A model generated the notes under the pieces. That model did not search any database and was not told where the DNA came from. It saw nothing but the letters and a program-made list of their open reading frames with translations. Position numbers and translations under genes: made by a program. 64,000 nt of DNA, taken from positions 3,410,001 to 3,474,000 of the forward strand of contig BSBN01000860.1 of NCBI GenBank assembly GCA_027924645.1, read 5' to 3'. The DNA comes from Cunninghamia lanceolata. Lineage: Eukaryota; Streptophyta; Pinopsida; Cupressales; Cupressaceae. Positions 34,601 through 49,600 of this stretch are shown here, piece by piece (within the stretch, counting starts at the first letter, position 1; each line of letters starts with the position of its first letter).

Positions 34601-37600
34601 CCTTCAGGCACAGAGCAATTTCTTCCACATCACACTGGAGATAGAGTTGATGCCTTTTGATTGCATGAAGATGTTTCAAGAAGCAGTCAAAGTGGACCTC
34701 CGATTGATGAACATCGCCAATGTCATCATGGAGCAGGAAGGAGCTAGCCATTGTTGACAGCATGGAGGCACAAGCAAGGGACTGTGCCGCGTCAAATGTA
34801 TTCCACCTACCTCAAGTATAACTAGGATCCAAAAGAAGCTTCGCCATTGTCGTTCGGATACTACCACTAGGGGACCTGTCCATGTCTTAAGCAAGTTCCC
34901 ACATTCTCACCATCCAGGGCCGAAGACCAGGGTTCGAGATATCCCTATCCACACAAGCCATGAAATCCGCTACCGCCTCTTTACCAGAGACTCGTCGTTT
35001 CCGTTTTTTGGGAGCTTTGTCAACAACACCACCTTTTTCCTTGAAACTGCCACACATCTTATTCCCCAATCCTCGCGCGCCAGCTGAAGAAGCCATTGCA
35101 ATAAACTAGACTCTTGAGACACACAAAGCAAAATGAAAATACAAGCTATCACTTGCACCAACCTGGAAGTAAGTGCCCAGGCAGCCACGACACATCATAA
35201 TAACCATGCACGCTTTGCCTTCATAATTACAATGACATCTAATGCCACCGAACCGACCCCTTGTTGGGTATTTCTTGAGCCTGTATAGTTGTTTAGTTTT
35301 TTTTGTATCTTTAATGAGAATTAAAAATGGGTATCTTCACGCCTCTGAGGTTGATAACTCTCAGCGTTTAACAGTAATTTTATGTAAGATATCTGATTTA
35401 GTAGCTATTGTTTGTAACTTAGTTCTTTTGTTTTTTCATTGTGGGATAAGTAGAAATTACATAAAACACTTCTACAAAAAAAAGTACAACTGACTGACAT
35501 AAGCATAAAATTCTTTAACTGACAAATATAAGTGACTATCAAAATTCTTAACGAGACATAGAAATACCTATAAGCAATACTGGATCAGGTTATCGTTACA
35601 CATTGCAACAATGTCCCTGCAGGGACAAACCCTTCTACACATCAATTTTTTTGTCAGGTTTTGGGAAATTGATGATAACTGTTATCATAAAATGGCTTCT
35701 CCTCTATGGGAGTTGCACAATACATTCCTACATGATTTTTTTAAATTTATTGTCATCAATGTAATATCTAAATTCTCACTCTTCCATCCTTACATTACTT
35801 ATCTCCTCTACAATCTGGCATCTCAGCCAGTGTGCATGGTTGCATGTTATGGAAACTTTCTTTCACTCTGGATTCTCACTATTTGGTGGCACAATCTTGT
35901 TTTGTTTCTTTAGTATGGCATTTTTCCATTGTAAACTACTAATAGTACTATTTCCATTAATGACATTTCCAAATAATAGCATTCATGGTTTTTTTTCTTC
36001 TTAGAATTTGGTGGAAAGTGGCTCCAGATAATGTCAAGTGTTGTCAAGTTTATGTTTAATGTTCTTGATTTGATGGAATGGCAGGTCCTACACAATATTG
36101 CTGTGGCAGAGTATTATTCTCATGGGTGTACAGATCCACAGAAACTGCTTGAGATTCTTGACAAGGTTAAGGTAAGCACCAGGGTTTTAAACTCCTTTTT
36201 TCTTTTTCTTTTTCAAAATAAAGTTTCAAATATAAAAAGCATTACATAGAATGATAAAAACCTTGGGCAGAATGGTTGCATGCCTTTTGCATTCATAGGG
36301 TACTAGATCCACAAGGACCAACAAAATAACTTCTGATACAGGGATAAAATAATATCTTCTGCCAGTGCATATAACAAAAATAGAGCAATAATCGTTTAAC
36401 AGAGCAAATTATGGAAAATAATGCCCTTGTGGACTAGGATAATCAAGGTGAAGAAAGATGGCACATATGCCCTGAGTCCAATTTCAAGCATTAAATGCCA
36501 CGAGTCCAATTTCTTTTGTAGGATCTTAATCTCGCTTATCATTATTAGCCCTGCTGTTGCTTTGGTGCTCGATGCCATTGGAGAAAACTCACCTTTCATC
36601 ATTATTCTGGTGCATACACGGATCCAGTGATATTGCCAATGCTAACTTCTAATAGTCAGATGACAAAGGAAGTGGGAGAACTGATCCGGTTGAGGTTCAT
36701 GTCTTCAAGTGCCACATAAGAAAAGGCTAATTTGTCAGATTGGACAGGTAAAGATCCCTGAGATCTTTGAATAGGTTTGCAGGATTACCAAAACATACGA
36801 CCTTGGTTCTTCTTTGGAATACCATGAAGTGGGCAATGGCTGTTGTCCCCATTGAGATGTATCTATCCGAATGGATGCAGCTCCATGGTAACCTCTTCTA
36901 TTTGGCATTGGTTCTTCAAGGATATTTCAAATCCTTGAACGTCTATCAACTCAAGAGAAATCTTGAGAGCTTGTTTGCTTTCCAAATACAACATAATTCT
37001 GATGCTTCTCGAATCTGAAATAATACAGAATTCCAATCCTAAGCATTTGCTTAAGAGAATTTTTAGAACGAGTCTTCAAAAGAGTTAATTTTCAAGTGGT
37101 GTTGGCAAGGGGAAATAAACACAGAATTCTAGTCCTAAGCATTTGCCTAAGAGAATTTTTAGAATGAGTCTTCAAAAGAGTTAATTTCCAAGTGGTGTTG
37201 TGTAATGCCCCCTTCCTAAGCTTTGTCAATTTGTTGGCTGTTAGCCTATTCCCCAGTATTCCTGTAGGCTATTATGGTATGGTAAGGGAATTCCATGGTT
37301 TGTGGAGGTTTGGTTGTCGTCTTTTGGTGGCTCCCAGGTGTTGTTTGAGTTCAGTCTTTTAGATGCTCCATGGTGACTCTTTCTGAGGATGTTTTGGACA
37401 CATGGTCCATTTTTACTATTTTTAGCAATCACTGCTATTTTTAGTAGTCACCCTATTCCGGCACTGACTCCGGTATTCAACTTCGGTTACCCATGGCTCA
37501 ATCAGTTTTATCATATGATGTTTCGTCGGTGTGTTCCACAAACTAAGTGTTGATTTTCAATAAACGCCTATATTATAATGTTTTATTATAAAGTTATTTC

Positions 37601-40600
37601 TAAGCGTTTATTTAATATTAAAGGGGAACTTTATTAAGTTGGGTGCCCAAGTGCAATTCATGAAATATTCATAGGAATGCTAAAGTTGAATATCTTAGGG
37701 GACGCCAATGTGGAGACATAAGTGAAAATAAAATAAATTCATTTTATTCCCCAAGCTAGGCGTGAGGATTGAGGAAATATAAAAGCATTTTTCAGCTCAT
37801 TCGAAGGGTTATGTGTTATGCTTTGATTTTTGAAGAGAGTTTGTCCAGGTTGAACATGGAGTTCTACTAGAGGCTTTGTGAGGATGAAAACCTTCACAGA
37901 GATCATTAGTTGCAGAAGTGAGAGATCTTCCAAGGTTGATTGTTGATAGTTTCATTCAGAGGCTATGCTTGTGTTGGCAGTGGAGATTTTCCAGTTTTCG
38001 TTGTAGGGTTTGGAGAGCCAAAATAATGGAGATTCTTTGAATATTATTTTGGAATGGGATTTGTAGGTTTGTGAGTGATTTTTGGTGTGTGGAGACTCTT
38101 GGCTGGCCGTACCACTCAAAGCAGGCCATACCCTTTAGAGATAGGCGCATGTGTTCAAGGGGAGTAAAATATTTACATTTCCTTTGATTTTTCTTCCTGG
38201 AACGATGGCGTGAGAATGAAGTGGGCATCATAAGGGTGGATTGCTGTTGTTTGAGCAATTAATGCTGCTGTGTGAGGCTGTACAAGGCCGTACTCTTGCT
38301 CTTTGGATGTGGGACTTGTTGAGGCTGAAACACCTAGCTTCTTGGAGTTTTTATTGGCTGGTTGGAGGCGCCCCATGCTTGGTTATTGCTATTTGGCACT
38401 TTGGAGGAGGAGGGATTAGGGTTTGAGCCATAATAGTGTTGATTTGCTCTTCCGGTTGCTGTTCAGAAACTCATCCATAGACCTTTTTATAATAGCAGCT
38501 AATGGGTTGATTTGATAGGGTTGAGGTAAATATGGGTGACAAGGATCACGGTGAACCGAGCACAAGGGATATCCTAAATGATCTTGTCAGGGGACAACGA
38601 GAGTTGCAGCAGAATATGAATCAAATATGTGCCCTATTGACTTAGCAAATAATGGGTAATAATAATAACAATAACAACAATAGAAGTGGCGGTAATAATG
38701 GCAGTGGAAGAAATGGTGGTGATAATGGCAATGGAAGGAGTGGCGAAAATGGGGATGGATCAGTCAACAATCGAGCTGCAAACAAGCATATTATGGCTGG
38801 AACAACAAACTTAGGCCTCTTATGCTTAACTTTCCTCCACGGAATAACCCTCTAGTTGATAATGAACCAACACAACAAGAGTTGTAGGATCAAATAATGA
38901 GGGATTGGAGAGATTCAGGTGCTGAATTTTAGGCTGAGATGTCTTTTTGCGACTATATGGATATCAGATTGAGACATAGGTGTAATGATTGACTTTGTTG
39001 TTCTTTTTAGATTAAAAATATTATTTTTTTTTCTTTTTATTGTGTTCTTTCAAACTAGACAGAAGATGCAGAAGGGGTTTGTGTTTTGATTCAAATGATT
39101 TGAATATAACAACAGATTACAATAAATATTTGCATGCAGATATTAATTCTGAAAATATTGAAATTTCATGAAATACAATAGCAGAAAAATTCCAAATTTA
39201 AATGCTGATCAGAATATTCATTTTTCCTTCAAAATAACAACAGCCCAATTCATAAAATATCACCACTTATCTAAATCAAACATACCCAAAATTAGTTGTG
39301 GCCTCGAAACCCCTGTTGTACGAAAAATCAGATCTAGGAACCCTCCAAATCTGGACGTCACTATTCAAAAATAATACCCAAGTGACAAAGAGTGCTTGCA
39401 TGTCCTGGGCGCCACCATGCAAACTGGGAATAAGGCTCAAAATATCACACCCAACAAGACAAAATGATGCCAAGCCTTCACACACCAAAAAATCACTGAC
39501 AACTCCTAAAAGATACTTGAATATCTTCATGATTTCTTGATTGAAGCTGCAAATAATGAAGCTCTGAAGTGACCGCTGAATGGAATCACACCCCAACTAG
39601 CTAGGGTAGGTTTTCCACTACTGAAACCAGCTCTTGATTGAAGAGGGTATTCGTCGTCAACATCAAACTGCAGACCCTTGGAGAAATTCTAGCAGCATCC
39701 TGTTATGCAACAAAACTCAACATGTCCAAATGAGGCTCCCAATGAGCTAATATAGGCTCAATGAACAATTAGGGCAATGCAACAATTGAAACTTAAATTC
39801 CCTCCAAAAGTTCGCCCCTTTTTGCCTTGGTTTCTAAATAAAAAATACATTTTAAACCTTGCATAAGCCTCCTTGGACGTCCCCCTTATTCAACATACTA
39901 AAACGATTTTGATGCTTGAAAAACACTTAAGTTCATCAACTAGGTGCCAAGGTACAACTTTATGACCCCTCTGACCCTCAACATAAAGTTATAAAATAGC
40001 TTTATTAAAACATTTCAAGAGAGGAAATACAAATTATTAAATTAATCTGACCTTAGCAAACCCAATGCCCAACTGAAATGACATTGCTGAAAGTAGCCTG
40101 GCCATGACCAGTTTCCATAAATGACTTACTATTTTTAGTAACTACTAAAAATAGTAAATATATTGAAACTCAAACTGGTGTGACAACTGATATGCAAAGC
40201 GACTTACTATAAACAGTAAGTGTTGGACTTGGCCCCTTGCTAAAAATAGAAAGTCCACCTGAAACTCCGAAAACCCCACAGAAAGGTCTAGAATTGAGTT
40301 CCCTTACCAACACCGTTTAGCCTACAGGAACTCTGGAATAGGCTAAAGGTTATATCCACAGCTCAGAGGCTAGGAGGGGACATTACAATAGGCTCCATAG
40401 AGGTGGGGCTGGTAGACTACATAATCAGGAATTGCAAAAGAGGGTCAGTAAGTTATCTATTCCCTATTTTGAGGGTTTTGGAAAAACTATAGCTAGAGCT
40501 TGGGTGCATAAGTTAGATACTTATTTTCAGTTAAACCCCATGCTTGAGGATGAAGCCATCAAGTATGCAACTCTTCATTTGGATGGTAGTGCCCATGAAT

Positions 40601-43600
40601 GGTGGTGCCATGGGATGATCACATCGGGCCATGATCAAATCAACTCTTATGCAGAATTCACTGAGAGGTTGATTGACAGATTCGACAAAAAGGATCTTGA
40701 ATTGCAGTTTAGGGAGTTGGCATAGTTGAAACAGTGGGGTTTAATGGGTACTTACATTTTTGAGTTCCAGAGATTATCTGTGATGGTGATTGATATTTCT
40801 GAGAGGAGGTTGATTGTTCTATTCATAGATGGGCTGTTCGATCCTTTGAGAGGTTGGATTAAGGCCCTTAATCCACCTACCTTGCAGGATGCTCTGAAGA
40901 AAGCAAGAGACATGGAATCTTCTACTTCAAGGAACAAATTTCAGTCCAAGGGTTTCTTTCATAAGAAAGACAAGAACAAGAAACCTTTTCAAAAAGATTC
41001 CAATCCCCCAAAGAAGGGACCCTCGAGATTGGATAGTGAGCAGCTCAATGAATTTAGAAGAAAGAAATTGTGTTTTCATTGCAGAGAGCCTTGGGATTCA
41101 ACGCACAAGTGTGTTGCCCAAGCCAAGGCTAAACAAATAGAGTGCTTTTCAGCTAAAGAATCAACAACTGAAGATTCAGATCAGCATTCCGATTCGGGAG
41201 ATTTAGAGATGGAGAACTCCTCCGAAGAGGCAGATAAGGAGCAAGGAGAAGAGAGTCCAGCATCCCACCTGTCTAGCATTCAGAAAGATGGGTCATTTAG
41301 GATTCGTGGGGTATTAGGAGGTCAGGATTGTCACTCTTCTTGACACTAGAGATGTGCACAATTTCATTGATGAGGGGCTTGTAGCAAAGAGAGGTCTCAA
41401 AAATGGAGAATTTGAAGGCTTCAGAGTTTGGATAACTGATGGATTCATCATTACTTGTAAAAGGAAGATTTCCAATTTGAGTATCCAGTTGAGTAACTAT
41501 GAACTCAAAGCTAATTTCTATGTGGTGAGTATGGGAGAGATGGATGTAGTTCTTGGTATGCAGTGGCTATGTGCTATCGGTGAGTTCTATTTGAACTTGC
41601 GTCTTATGGAGATGAAGTTTGAGGTGGATGGTAGGAAACATGTTCTCAGAGGTATGTCTGATGGCAGATTATGGGTAGTATCTTTCAAAAGAATGGAGAG
41701 ACTTATCAGACATGACCAGGTAGAGTGGGCAGCAAAGTGTCTTATCATGCCTATGGTTTTGGAGCAGCAAAAATAGGGATACCATCCTGACATTCAGACC
41801 TTGTTGTCTAAGCACAACAAAGTATTCAGTAGTATTCCTCTTGGGAGGCCTCCTGAGAGACGCATTGAGCATGTTATTGAGCTTGGGAAGGGCGCCAAGC
41901 TCGTGATCACTACCTCGTATAGACACTTGAAGAGACTCAAAGATGAAATTGAGAAGACAATTAAGGATTTGATTGAGATGGGACACATTAGACCTAGTAA
42001 GAGCCCCTTTGCTTCTTCAGTGGTGTAAGTGAAAAAGGAGGATGGGACGATGCGCATTTGTGTTGATTACAGGGTGCTGAATAAGAAGACTATAAAAAAC
42101 AGGTATCCCATCCCACGCATAAGTTGATTGACGAGTCGCATGGTGCTTGCTACTTCTCTAAAATAGATATGAGGTCGGGCTATCATTAGATACGGGTTCG
42201 AGAGCATGATGTGGAGAAGACAACATTCAGGGGTCATTATGGGTATTTTGAGTTTCTGGTTATGCCTTTCAGCTTAACCAACGCTCTTGCCACTTTCTAG
42301 TCTTGTATGAACAGGGTATTTCGGAATTAGTTCCGTAAGTTTGTTCTCATATTCTTTGATGATATTTTGATATTCAACAAGACATGGGACGAGCACATGA
42401 GACACCTAAAGGAGGTATTGAGTATCTTACAATGAGAATCTTTATATGCCGAGTCCAAGTGTGAGTTTGGTATGACAGAGCTTCTTTACGTTGGCCATAT
42501 CATTGGCTCTAAGGGTGTGAGAGTTGATCTTGAAAAGATTAAGGCAATTGTGGATTGGTCTCCCTCAACAAACCTCACACAGCTCAAAGGTTTCTTTGGC
42601 CTTTTTTGGGTTTTACAGGAGATTTGTTAAGGGATTTTCATAGGTGGCTGCCCCACTTACATATTTGACTAAGAAGGGAGCCTTTGCTTGGTTGGATTCA
42701 ACTCAGAAGAATCTTGATCACTTCAAGCAGGTTATGAGCACTTGCCCAGTCCTAGCTATACCGGATTTCTCCAAACCTTTTGAATTGGAGTATGATGCAT
42801 TGGGGGAAAGGATAGGAGCTGTTTTGATGCAGGACAAACATCCCATTGCATTTGAAAGCAGGAAGCTAAGAGGTGTTGAAAAAAGCTATTCGATTTATGA
42901 CAAGGAGACGTTGGCCATCATGCATGCTTTGGCCACGTTCAGACCGTATCTTGTGGGAGGTCGATTCATTGTTAAGACCAACCACAATAGCCTCGAATAC
43001 TTCCTAAATCAGTGGGATCTCAACGATAGACAACAAAAATGGGTAAGCAGATTGCATGCTTATGACTTTGACATTGTATATGTCAAAGGGAAGAAAAATA
43101 TGGTTGCTAATGCACTTTCCAAGAGACCTCATTTGTGTGCTTTAGTGGAGATTACAACTGATTGGAGAGAGATGATTTCAGCTGAGTATGCAAAGGACTC
43201 TTGGGCATCAGGCATCATAGAGGGTACTATACAGTATGACAGATATACTGTGCTGAATGAATTGATCATTTATAAGGAGAGGATTTATTTAGTGCCCAAC
43301 TCACAGCTTAAGGTGAAGATTTTAAGGATTTTCCACGTTGCACTTTTGGTTGGTTACCCGGGTTAGTTCAAAACTTACATGCAGATCCTGGAAAGGTTTA
43401 CTTGGAAAGGAATCAAGAATGAAGTCCTTAAGTATGTTCGTGAATGACCCACATGCTAGTAGAACAAGCATGAGTACACATATCCGACTAGTTTGTTGTA
43501 GCCCCTGCCTATTTCCAAGCATAAATGGGAATGTATCTCTATGGATTTCATCACTGGGCTTCCGAAGGTGCAATCTAAGGATTGCATATTTGTTGTTGTA

Positions 43601-46600
43601 GACTAATTGACAAAATTTGCCCATTTCTCTTCTATTTCAGCAGCATAGACAGCAACATAGGTGGCTGATTTATTTTTCAGAGAGATTCAAATTACATGAG
43701 ATGCCCAGGAGCATTGTTAGTGACAGGGACAGCAAGTTCCTGAGCCTGTTCTGGTAGGAACTTTTTAGATTGAGTAGGATTGAGCTCACTCTTAGTACCT
43801 CCTATCATCCACAGACAGATGGACAAACTGAGATTGTGAACAAGTGGGTGGAGGGGTATTTGCATAACTACATTTCAAGGCGACAAAAGGCATGGGTAAG
43901 ATGGTTGTACCTTGGTGAGTATTGTTATAATTCTACTTACTATATGTCTATCAAGATGTCACCATTCATGGCATTGTATGGCTATGAGGCCCCTAATTTG
44001 CTTGACTTATTATTTGGGGATAGTAGAGTGCCTAAGGCAAGGGATTTGCTTCAAGAGAGTCAAGACATTATGAAATCATTGAAGGAGAACTTCTAGCAAA
44101 CACAAAATCAACAAAAAACTTTATGCTGATCAACACCGTGTTGAGCGGACTTTTGAGGTTGGTGACATGGTTTACTTGAGGTTGCAACCTTACAGATAGT
44201 TCACTCTTAAGAAGAGTGGGTTGGAGAAGCTTAAGCCACGGTTCTATGGTCCTTTTAGGATATCCAGGTGAGTTGGAGAGGTGGCTTATGAGCTCAAGTT
44301 ACCGACAGATAGTAGAATACACAATGTCTTTCATGTCTCTCGCCTTAAAAAGGTGCTTGGGCATAATGTGGTTCCCTCTTTCGAGTTGCCACCGTTGGAT
44401 GAGGAAGGGAAACTTATCTTGATTCTAGAGGCTATCTTGACACTAGGGAGCGTACACTACGAAGGAGGACTATCAAAGAGTATCTAGTTAAGTGGAAGAA
44501 CTTGTCGGTTGAGGATGCTACTTGGGAGAGTGAATGAGTATTATAGCACCCGGAGTTGCAATTGTTTTGGGACAAGCAATTTTGGGGAGGGAGGATTGTA
44601 ATGCCCCCTTCATAATCTTCGTCAGTTTGTTGGTCGTTAGGCTATTCCCTGGGGTTCTCGTAAGCTATTACGGTATGGTTAGGGAATTCCATGGTTTGTG
44701 GAGGTTTGGTTGTCTTTTGGTGGCTCCTAGGTGTTGTTTGAGTTCAATATTTCAGATGCTCTGTGGTGACTTTTTCTGAGGATGTTTCGGACACATGGTT
44801 GGTTTTTACTATTTTTAGCAGTTACCCTATTCTGGCACCGACTTCGGTATTCAGCTTCGGTTACCCTTGGCTCAATCAGTTTTATCATATGATGTTTCGT
44901 CGGTGTGTTCCACAAACTAAGTGTTCATTTTAAATAAACGCTTATATTATAATGTTTTATTATAAAGTTATTTCTAAGCGTTTATTTAATATTAAAGGGA
45001 AACTTTATTAAGTTCGGCGTCCAAGTGCAATTCATGAAGTATTTAAAGGAATGCTAAAGTTGAATATCTTAGGGGACACCAATGTGGAGACATAAGTGAA
45101 AATAAAATAAAGTTATTTTATTCCCCAAGCTAAGCGTGGGCATTGAGGAAATATAAAAGCATTTTTGAGCTCATTTGAAGGGTTATGTGTTATGCTTTCA
45201 TTTTTGAAGAGAGTTTTACCAGGTTGATCATGGAGTTCTACTAGAGGTTTTGTGAGGACGAAAACCTTCACAGAGATCATTAGCTGCAGAAGTGAGATCC
45301 AAGGCTGATTGATGATAGTTTCATTCAGAGGCTATGCTTGTGTTGGCAGTGCAGATTTTCCAGTTTTCATTGTAGGGTTTGGAGAGCCAAAATAATGGAG
45401 ATTCTTTGAATATTATTTTGGAATGGGATTTGCAGGTTTGTGAGTGATTTTTGGTGTGTGGAGACTCTTGGTTGGCTGTACCACTCAAACCATGCCGTAC
45501 CCTTTAGAGATAGGTGCAGGTGTTCAAGGTGAGCAAAATATATATTTTTCATTTGCTTTCTCTTCCTGGAACGATGGCGTGAGAATGAAGAGGGCGTCAT
45601 AAGGGTGGATTGCTGTTGTTTGAGCAATTAATGCTGCTGTGTGAGGCTGTACTCTTGCTCTTTGGACGCGGGACTTGTTGAGGCTGAAACACCTAGTTTC
45701 CTGAAGTTTTTACTGGCTGGTTGGAGGCGCCCCATGCTTGTTTATTGCTGTTTGGCACTTTGGAGGAGGAGGGATTAGGGTATGAGCCATAACGGTGCCG
45801 ATTTGCTCTTCCGGTTGCTGTTCAGAAACTCATTCTCAGACCTGTTTATAACAGCAGCTAATGGGTATGAAAAAATTATTATTTTGATGTGATTTACCCA
45901 TCTGGTTATTTGCATTTATGTGTTCATTCAGTGTACTTATGTGTTCATTTAGTGTACTTGTTATTTGGCAATGAGAAAGTGATATGGCAGCTATGTTCCA
46001 ATCATTTAACGTTGCATAAATTTTTCATTCCATGTTCTGTCCATTGTTGGAAAACAATCTGAGTTACACAACCTAAACCATAACAAAGAGTACCAAACAG
46101 AAGTCACAAAAACAAAAAAAAATTCAGAACAGGGGTGTATGTTACATGTTGGCAAGGGGTCTGAAAGAAATATTCCGCTCATTGCCAAGCTGATTGGCAT
46201 TGGGACATGACTATTAGAGGTATATGGCTTATTTGACTTGGCCACAAACAATGTAATATCCCGGATGGAATATTTTGTAATATCTGATCAAGTTTAATTT
46301 TATTCAACAATTTTTTTAAGGGTTAGCTCCACAAGGAAAAAAACAACTGTTATTATTTGTTTTATAGAAGTATATATGCAGCAATTATGGACAATAATTC
46401 TCCTGAAATGAATAGCAATAATACTTAGCCCGCTTCTCTCAACACAACTAAAATAGGCTTTATTTATTGCATAGATTGTCTTTCAAATAGATTTTGATCA
46501 AACCCTTAACCGAGCGGCCAAAATTTGAAATATTCAGCCAATGAAGTCCTTGGCCTCTTTTAACTCAACTCAAAAGGAATCGCTACAAGATGCAGCACTT

Positions 46601-49600
46601 GAGGAATAGTTGGAATTACTACAATTGGAAGCGTTTGGAGCATAGGATGAATCACCACCTTTAAGGAATGAAACCTGCACTCCCTCCAATATAAATTGCA
46701 GATTTTATCAAGGGATAGCTGTTGGAATTCTGCCACAAAGGTTTGCAAAGTGGCCCCAACACAGCCCGAAACCTCTTAATATGAATCGCTGCGGCTCTTG
46801 AAGAATGCCGGAATTATATTAATTGCTGCTTCTTGAATAATAATATGAATTTCGCTGCCACTTATGAATCCTGCAATAAATGAATAATAATATGAACCAC
46901 TGCTGTTCTTTGAATATCAGCACCTTCAATTCTATGCAGATGGGAAATCATCCTCCAATATGCACACCAATCTGAACTGCAGCTTTCTTCAACACAGGTA
47001 CAACAAATATTTCACTATAATTTCGATTTGCCTGTCACTTTGAAGCTCATATGCAATATTTGGGTGAGATCGCCCCAAGTCGGAATTAGGGTTTTTTGTC
47101 CACTAACCTAGTGATGGAAATTAGGGGGTTTTCGTCCTTCAATTCTGGACCTAGAGGGTTTTCGTCCTCAGGTTAATTGATTGAAGTCTAATAGAGTAGA
47201 AATCAGAAAATAAAATGGTTCATCAATATGCCTCCTCCTTGCTTGGCCTTTCTTAAATAGAATTTCCCTCCAAAACACATAACTCTTCAAATTTTCTTCA
47301 TGACCCTTGATTGACATTTGAGAGGAATTATTTAAAATAAACTTAAATTATAAGAGACCTTATTTTATATTTTAACTTTACTTGAGGCCCTCTTTATTAT
47401 AATTTCATTATATAATATTACTTAAGCGGCTCCTTTTGTGACATTAACACTCTTAATTTATTATTATAATCCCATTTCCCTATTGCAAAATTCCCAAGGT
47501 CCACAGGAAATACATTATGGGCATTTTGGCTTAATTTCGAAGAGGGGACATTACAAACAATATAAGTGAGTGTGGATTGTCAATATTACAATCTAGAACA
47601 AAGGAGAAGTCAATAATAAATCAAGGACTATGCAAACAAGCTTTCTAGGCTTGGTTTGGGGTTTTGGATGCTCCTAGGTATTTTGATCCAAGTGGAAAAA
47701 TTGGACTAAAACATCCACCTGCCATTGAGCTTATTCTATGTGTCAAGGAAAGGCTATGGTGACTGCTAAGCTTCTCCAGGCTTGTGATGAAAGGGGGCTT
47801 GCCAATTTCCAACACCTATTATGTTATCATGTGTAAAAGAATCTAACAAGTTTATTAATGTTAAGAGCTGGGAATCAACTTTCAAATTTTGAGAATATTG
47901 TATTTATCTTGGTTTACAAGTTTGAACTTAGCTTTCATCTTTTTCCATAGAATCCAATTACCAGGCTAATACATAAACAGCTTCCTAATAGCTTTGCTAC
48001 ATTGATAAAAGTGAAAGTTTGAAATCCAGTGGTTTTCATTGTTCAGCTTCAGTGTTGGGGAACAGCACACCTGATCACCACAAGTTAGTGATTGATGAAA
48101 GAGCTTGCATTCTAAAACTGGTTCCTTTCCATCTATATATGAAATATTCTTAGGCTTTAGGTATAAACAAATAGAAATTGCGAACTGTTGTAAATATGTA
48201 GAAAAGCTGATTCCTTAATGTCAATTGATTCTTCTAACAAGTTTGCATGCACATGAAATTCTTCTTGTGAATACAAAGTCCACTAATTTGTGTAAAATAT
48301 GTTATAGAAAGAGAAATTATATCCACTAATGTCCACGGATATCCTAAAGGTCAGTTGGACTTGAACATACAAATTTACAATCATCATAGATAGCTTTGTG
48401 AATTGAAAAGGAGTCCTCAAGAGAGGCTATAAGCCAAAACTAAACTATAAACACAAAAAGAACTTGGTCACCAAGGTGAGCGAACCAAAGTGGGTAAACC
48501 ATAAACATGTTGAAAACAATAATGCCATGTACTACAAACATCATAAATATCATATTTGTCATATGCCATAAAAATTTTAAAAAGTAAATATGTCATTAAG
48601 ATTAAATTAAAAATAAATATTGAAATTTCATAAACTTACCTTCAACAACTCCAAATTGGAGGTGGTCCTGAAGATGCCTTGTGACATATCATGGTTTGTC
48701 ACAAACATCTAAATCTCCTCACCTTCGACGTATATTTTTTTCATCCACTCTATTTGAGTGCCAATCTTTTGTATCACCAAGTTGAGGGAGTGGATGGTAC
48801 ATGGTGTCCAACAAATGTGCTTGTACCTTTCCCCAACCAAAGCACTTGCTGCTTTGCAATTTTTTATGTCGTCCATTATGACTTGGACAATGTTCTTAGC
48901 ACCCTCCATCTCTATGGAGTCAATGAGATATTTGGAAATGAAGTTTGCATTCTTTAGTGGCCCCTCACATTGCCTTCAAAAACATTACTCTTTTAGGGGA
49001 CATTGCAATGACATTTATTAAAAGCTAGTTTTTGCTATCTTTCCATCAATCTAAAACAAACGACACTCCTATTTCAACCCATGAATCCTTGATTGGATTT
49101 AGTGATGCCTCTACAATTTTTTTTATCTTTAGCCAATAAGGATGTGTGCACCTTCTCCTACCTAGGGTCTATGTAACTTGAGAGTGTTTGACTAATTGCC
49201 ATCACCATTTGCTGCCAATGCAATGCACAATATATTCATTTACATTGTCCCTTACCTCATTCTGAAATGCCTGATTGATGGGCCTCTTTTGGGAGAAGAA
49301 ATAGAGGGACAATCTTCTTGGAAAGATGGTGTCTCCAAGAAAGCATGTGAGGCAGCAACTATTGGAGGAGCCCTTGTAGGTGGCATCTATGATCCTTTCT
49401 TCAGTAAAGGTTGAGATCTTAATTTTACTCTATCATTGACACTATTAGTTGCTTCTTGTTCTTTTTTGATATATGCCATAATTTGCTCATTTGGCAACCC
49501 CTTCTTGTTTGGCACTTGACAAACTTTAATTCCATGGTTGGTCATAGCACATAAGTGAGCTTCCACTCAATTACATGAGCTCTCATATTTGACTTGGCAG

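Larger units (their letters stand above)
37201..45866 (+). mobile_element. Ty3/gypsy chromovirus, decayed, with nested solo LTR
   Basis: LTRs: 37,201 to about 38,507 and 44,597 to about 45,866, both starting TGTAATGCCCCCTTC and ending ...GCAGCTAATGGGT. A polypurine tract (TTTTGGGGAGGGAGGAT) precedes the 3' LTR. The order gag - protease - RT - RNase H - integrase - chromodomain identifies a chromovirus. Chromovirus integrases with chromodomains tend to target heterochromatin. Coding parts have many stops, and gag is split by a solo LTR. I found no TSD; the right flank does not continue the 96-bp repeat broken at the left, so a deletion or exchange probably followed insertion. The PBS was not identified. 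Confidence 0.9.

Noticed and set aside
36767..37018. Possible extra CNOT10 exon in intron 2
   Set aside because: The conserved protein runs directly from DKVK (exon 2) to KRNEEL (exon 3); the extra frame has no TPR-like pattern.
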